Shown here in pieces: positions 5,566 to 6,523 of a stretch of DNA of 6,523 nucleotides (position 1 is the stretch's first letter; every line of letters begins with the position of its first letter). This DNA comes from an uncultured beta proteobacterium (GTDB lineage: Bacteria; Pseudomonadota; Gammaproteobacteria; Burkholderiales; Burkholderiaceae_C). Both the position numbers and the translations under genes were made by a program. The DNA lies in contig CAJASG010000201.1 in NCBI GenBank assembly GCA_903944555.1, positions 1-6,523 of the forward strand, written 5' to 3'. Under the pieces are notes generated by a model. The model was not told where the DNA came from, did no database searches, and saw only the letters and a program-made list of their open reading frames with translations.

Positions 5566-6523
5566 ATGTCAGACATGGGTATTGGCGATGAGGACATCGC
5601 GCTGGTTGAAGACGCTGCACGCAAATTTGTGCAATCCGAGGTGGCGGCCCATCTGGGCGACTGGGAAGAGGCTGGTGAGTTTCCGCGCGCGCTGTACGGG
5701 CGTGCCGCCGACATGGGCTGGCTGGAGATGGGCTACCCCGAAGAGTTCGGCGGCACCCCCAGCCCCTGGAAATTGCGCAACGCGCTGACCATTGCGCTGG
5801 CCCGTGCGGGTGGCAGCGGCGGGCTGATGGCCAGCCTGTTCAGCCACAACATTGGCCTGCCGCCGGTGGTGCGCCACGGCTCGCCCGCTTTGCAGCGCGA
5901 GGTCATTCCCGATGTGCTGGCCGGTAAAAAAATTGCAGCCCTGGCCATCACCGAGCCCGGTGGTGGCACCGATGTGTCCGCCCTGCGCACCACGGCCCGC
6001 CGCGAAGGCGATGACTATGTGGTGGACGGTGAAAAGATTTTTATTACCTCTGGCATGCGCGCGGACTGGATCACCGTGGCGGTGCGCACCGACCTGAAAA
6101 ACAAAGGCCCCATGGGCATCTCCATGCTGATGGTGCCGGGCGATGCAATCGGTCTGTCACGCAGCCCCCTGAAGAAAATGGGCTGGTTGTGCTCGGACAC
6201 CGCACACTTGCGCTTTGACAATGTGCGCGTGCCAGCCCGGTACCTCGTGGGCAACGACGGGGATGGTTTCAAGATGATCCTCACCAACTTCAATGGCGAA
6301 CGCCTGTCCATGGCCGCCATGGCGCTGGGCTTCTCCGAGTGTTGCTATGACGAAGCCCTGAGCTGGGCGCAGCAGCGGAAAACCTTTGGAACCGCACTGG
6401 TCGACCACCAGGTGATTCGCCACAAGCTGATGGACATGAAGATGCGCATCGAATCCACCCGCGCCTGGCTCAATGCCGTATCCGCCCGGGCCGACTCTGG
6501 CAACAAGGCGGACAAGGGTGCCG
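5566..6523 (+). CDS. Second acyl-CoA dehydrogenase (C-terminus cut by window edge)
   Basis: 319 codons are visible of an FAD-dependent acyl-CoA dehydrogenase, about four fifths of a usual 380-390-residue protein; the frame is open at the right edge. It carries the first family signature AITEPGGGTDVSA (127-139), an FITSG segment after it, a long beta-domain, and QRKTFG (270-275) for FAD contact. Like its neighbour it has a glutamate before Arg-Leu (E245-R246-L247), the isovaleryl-CoA/long-chain type position, but the C-terminal segment that would show whether the medium-chain-type Glu is also present lies outside the window. It resembles the first dehydrogenase only in family features and short patches, such as WEEAGEFP against WEEAEMFP, so the pair are divergent paralogues rather than a recent duplication. 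The gap from the previous stop is 38 bp with no terminator visible. It may act on a different intermediate or pair with its neighbour in a mixed tetramer, which is inference. Confidence 0.93.
   Translation, partial: MSDMGIGDEDIALVEDAARKFVQSEVAAHLGDWEEAGEFPRALYGRAADMGWLEMGYPEEFGGTPSPWKLRNALTIALARAGGSGGLMASLFSHNIGLPPVVRHGSPALQREVIPDVLAGKKIAALAITEPGGGTDVSALRTTARREGDDYVVDGEKIFITSGMRADWITVAVRTDLKNKGPMGISMLMVPGDAIGLSRSPLKKMGWLCSDTAHLRFDNVRVPARYLVGNDGDGFKMILTNFNGERLSMAAMALGFSECCYDEALSWAQQRKTFGTALVDHQVIRHKLMDMKMRIESTRAWLNAVSARADSGNKADKGA

Noticed and set aside
4271..5620. 449-codon open frame on the minus strand opposite the first acyl-CoA dehydrogenase
   Set aside because: Antisense shadow of a gene carrying both dehydrogenase signatures; composition is His/Gln/Leu-rich with no motif.

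Overview
The window looks like chromosomal DNA of a betaproteobacterium, most likely order Burkholderiales and perhaps the Comamonadaceae. This rests on high GC content, strong third-position G/C bias (which produces long antisense shadow frames) and the character of the proteins; no rRNA or other marker is present to confirm it. No mobile element, tRNA, rRNA or CRISPR array was seen.

Layout: positions 1-2565 (minus strand) encode a membrane-anchored cyclic-di-GMP enzyme with the order TM, Cache sensor, TM, HAMP, PAS, GGDEF, EAL. It is cut at its C-terminus by the window edge. A 199-bp divergent intergenic region (2566-2764) follows. From 2765 to the right edge there is a plus-strand operon: a TetR-family repressor, a short-chain dehydrogenase/reductase (SDR) of the trans-2-enoyl-CoA reductase (PECR) type, and two acyl-CoA dehydrogenases, the second cut by the right edge. 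Gene junctions are tight (1-base overlap, 25 bp, 37 bp), so one transcript is likely.

How it fits together: the operon looks like an acyl-CoA (beta-oxidation-type) catabolic module with its own repressor as first gene. The TetR C-terminal region resembles the ligand domain of KstR2, a CoA-thioester-responsive repressor. Directly upstream lies a perfect 14-bp palindrome, AGCAAGCGCTTGCT, which fits the published KstR2 operator consensus AnCAAGnnCTTGnT at every specified base. It overlaps the -35 box of a plausible sigma-70 promoter whose predicted start lies only about 2 bases before the TetR ATG. This suggests an autoregulated, nearly leaderless operon induced by an acyl-CoA intermediate. The first dehydrogenase lacks the usual C-terminal catalytic glutamate and instead has one at the position used by isovaleryl-CoA and long-chain acyl-CoA dehydrogenases. 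The SDR lacks the classical YxxxK pair and carries the PECR signature HSGAARAG. The substrate (branched, isoprenoid, alicyclic or steroid-derived acyl-CoA) cannot be fixed from this window. The divergent cyclic-di-GMP gene has no evident functional link to the operon other than the shared intergenic region.
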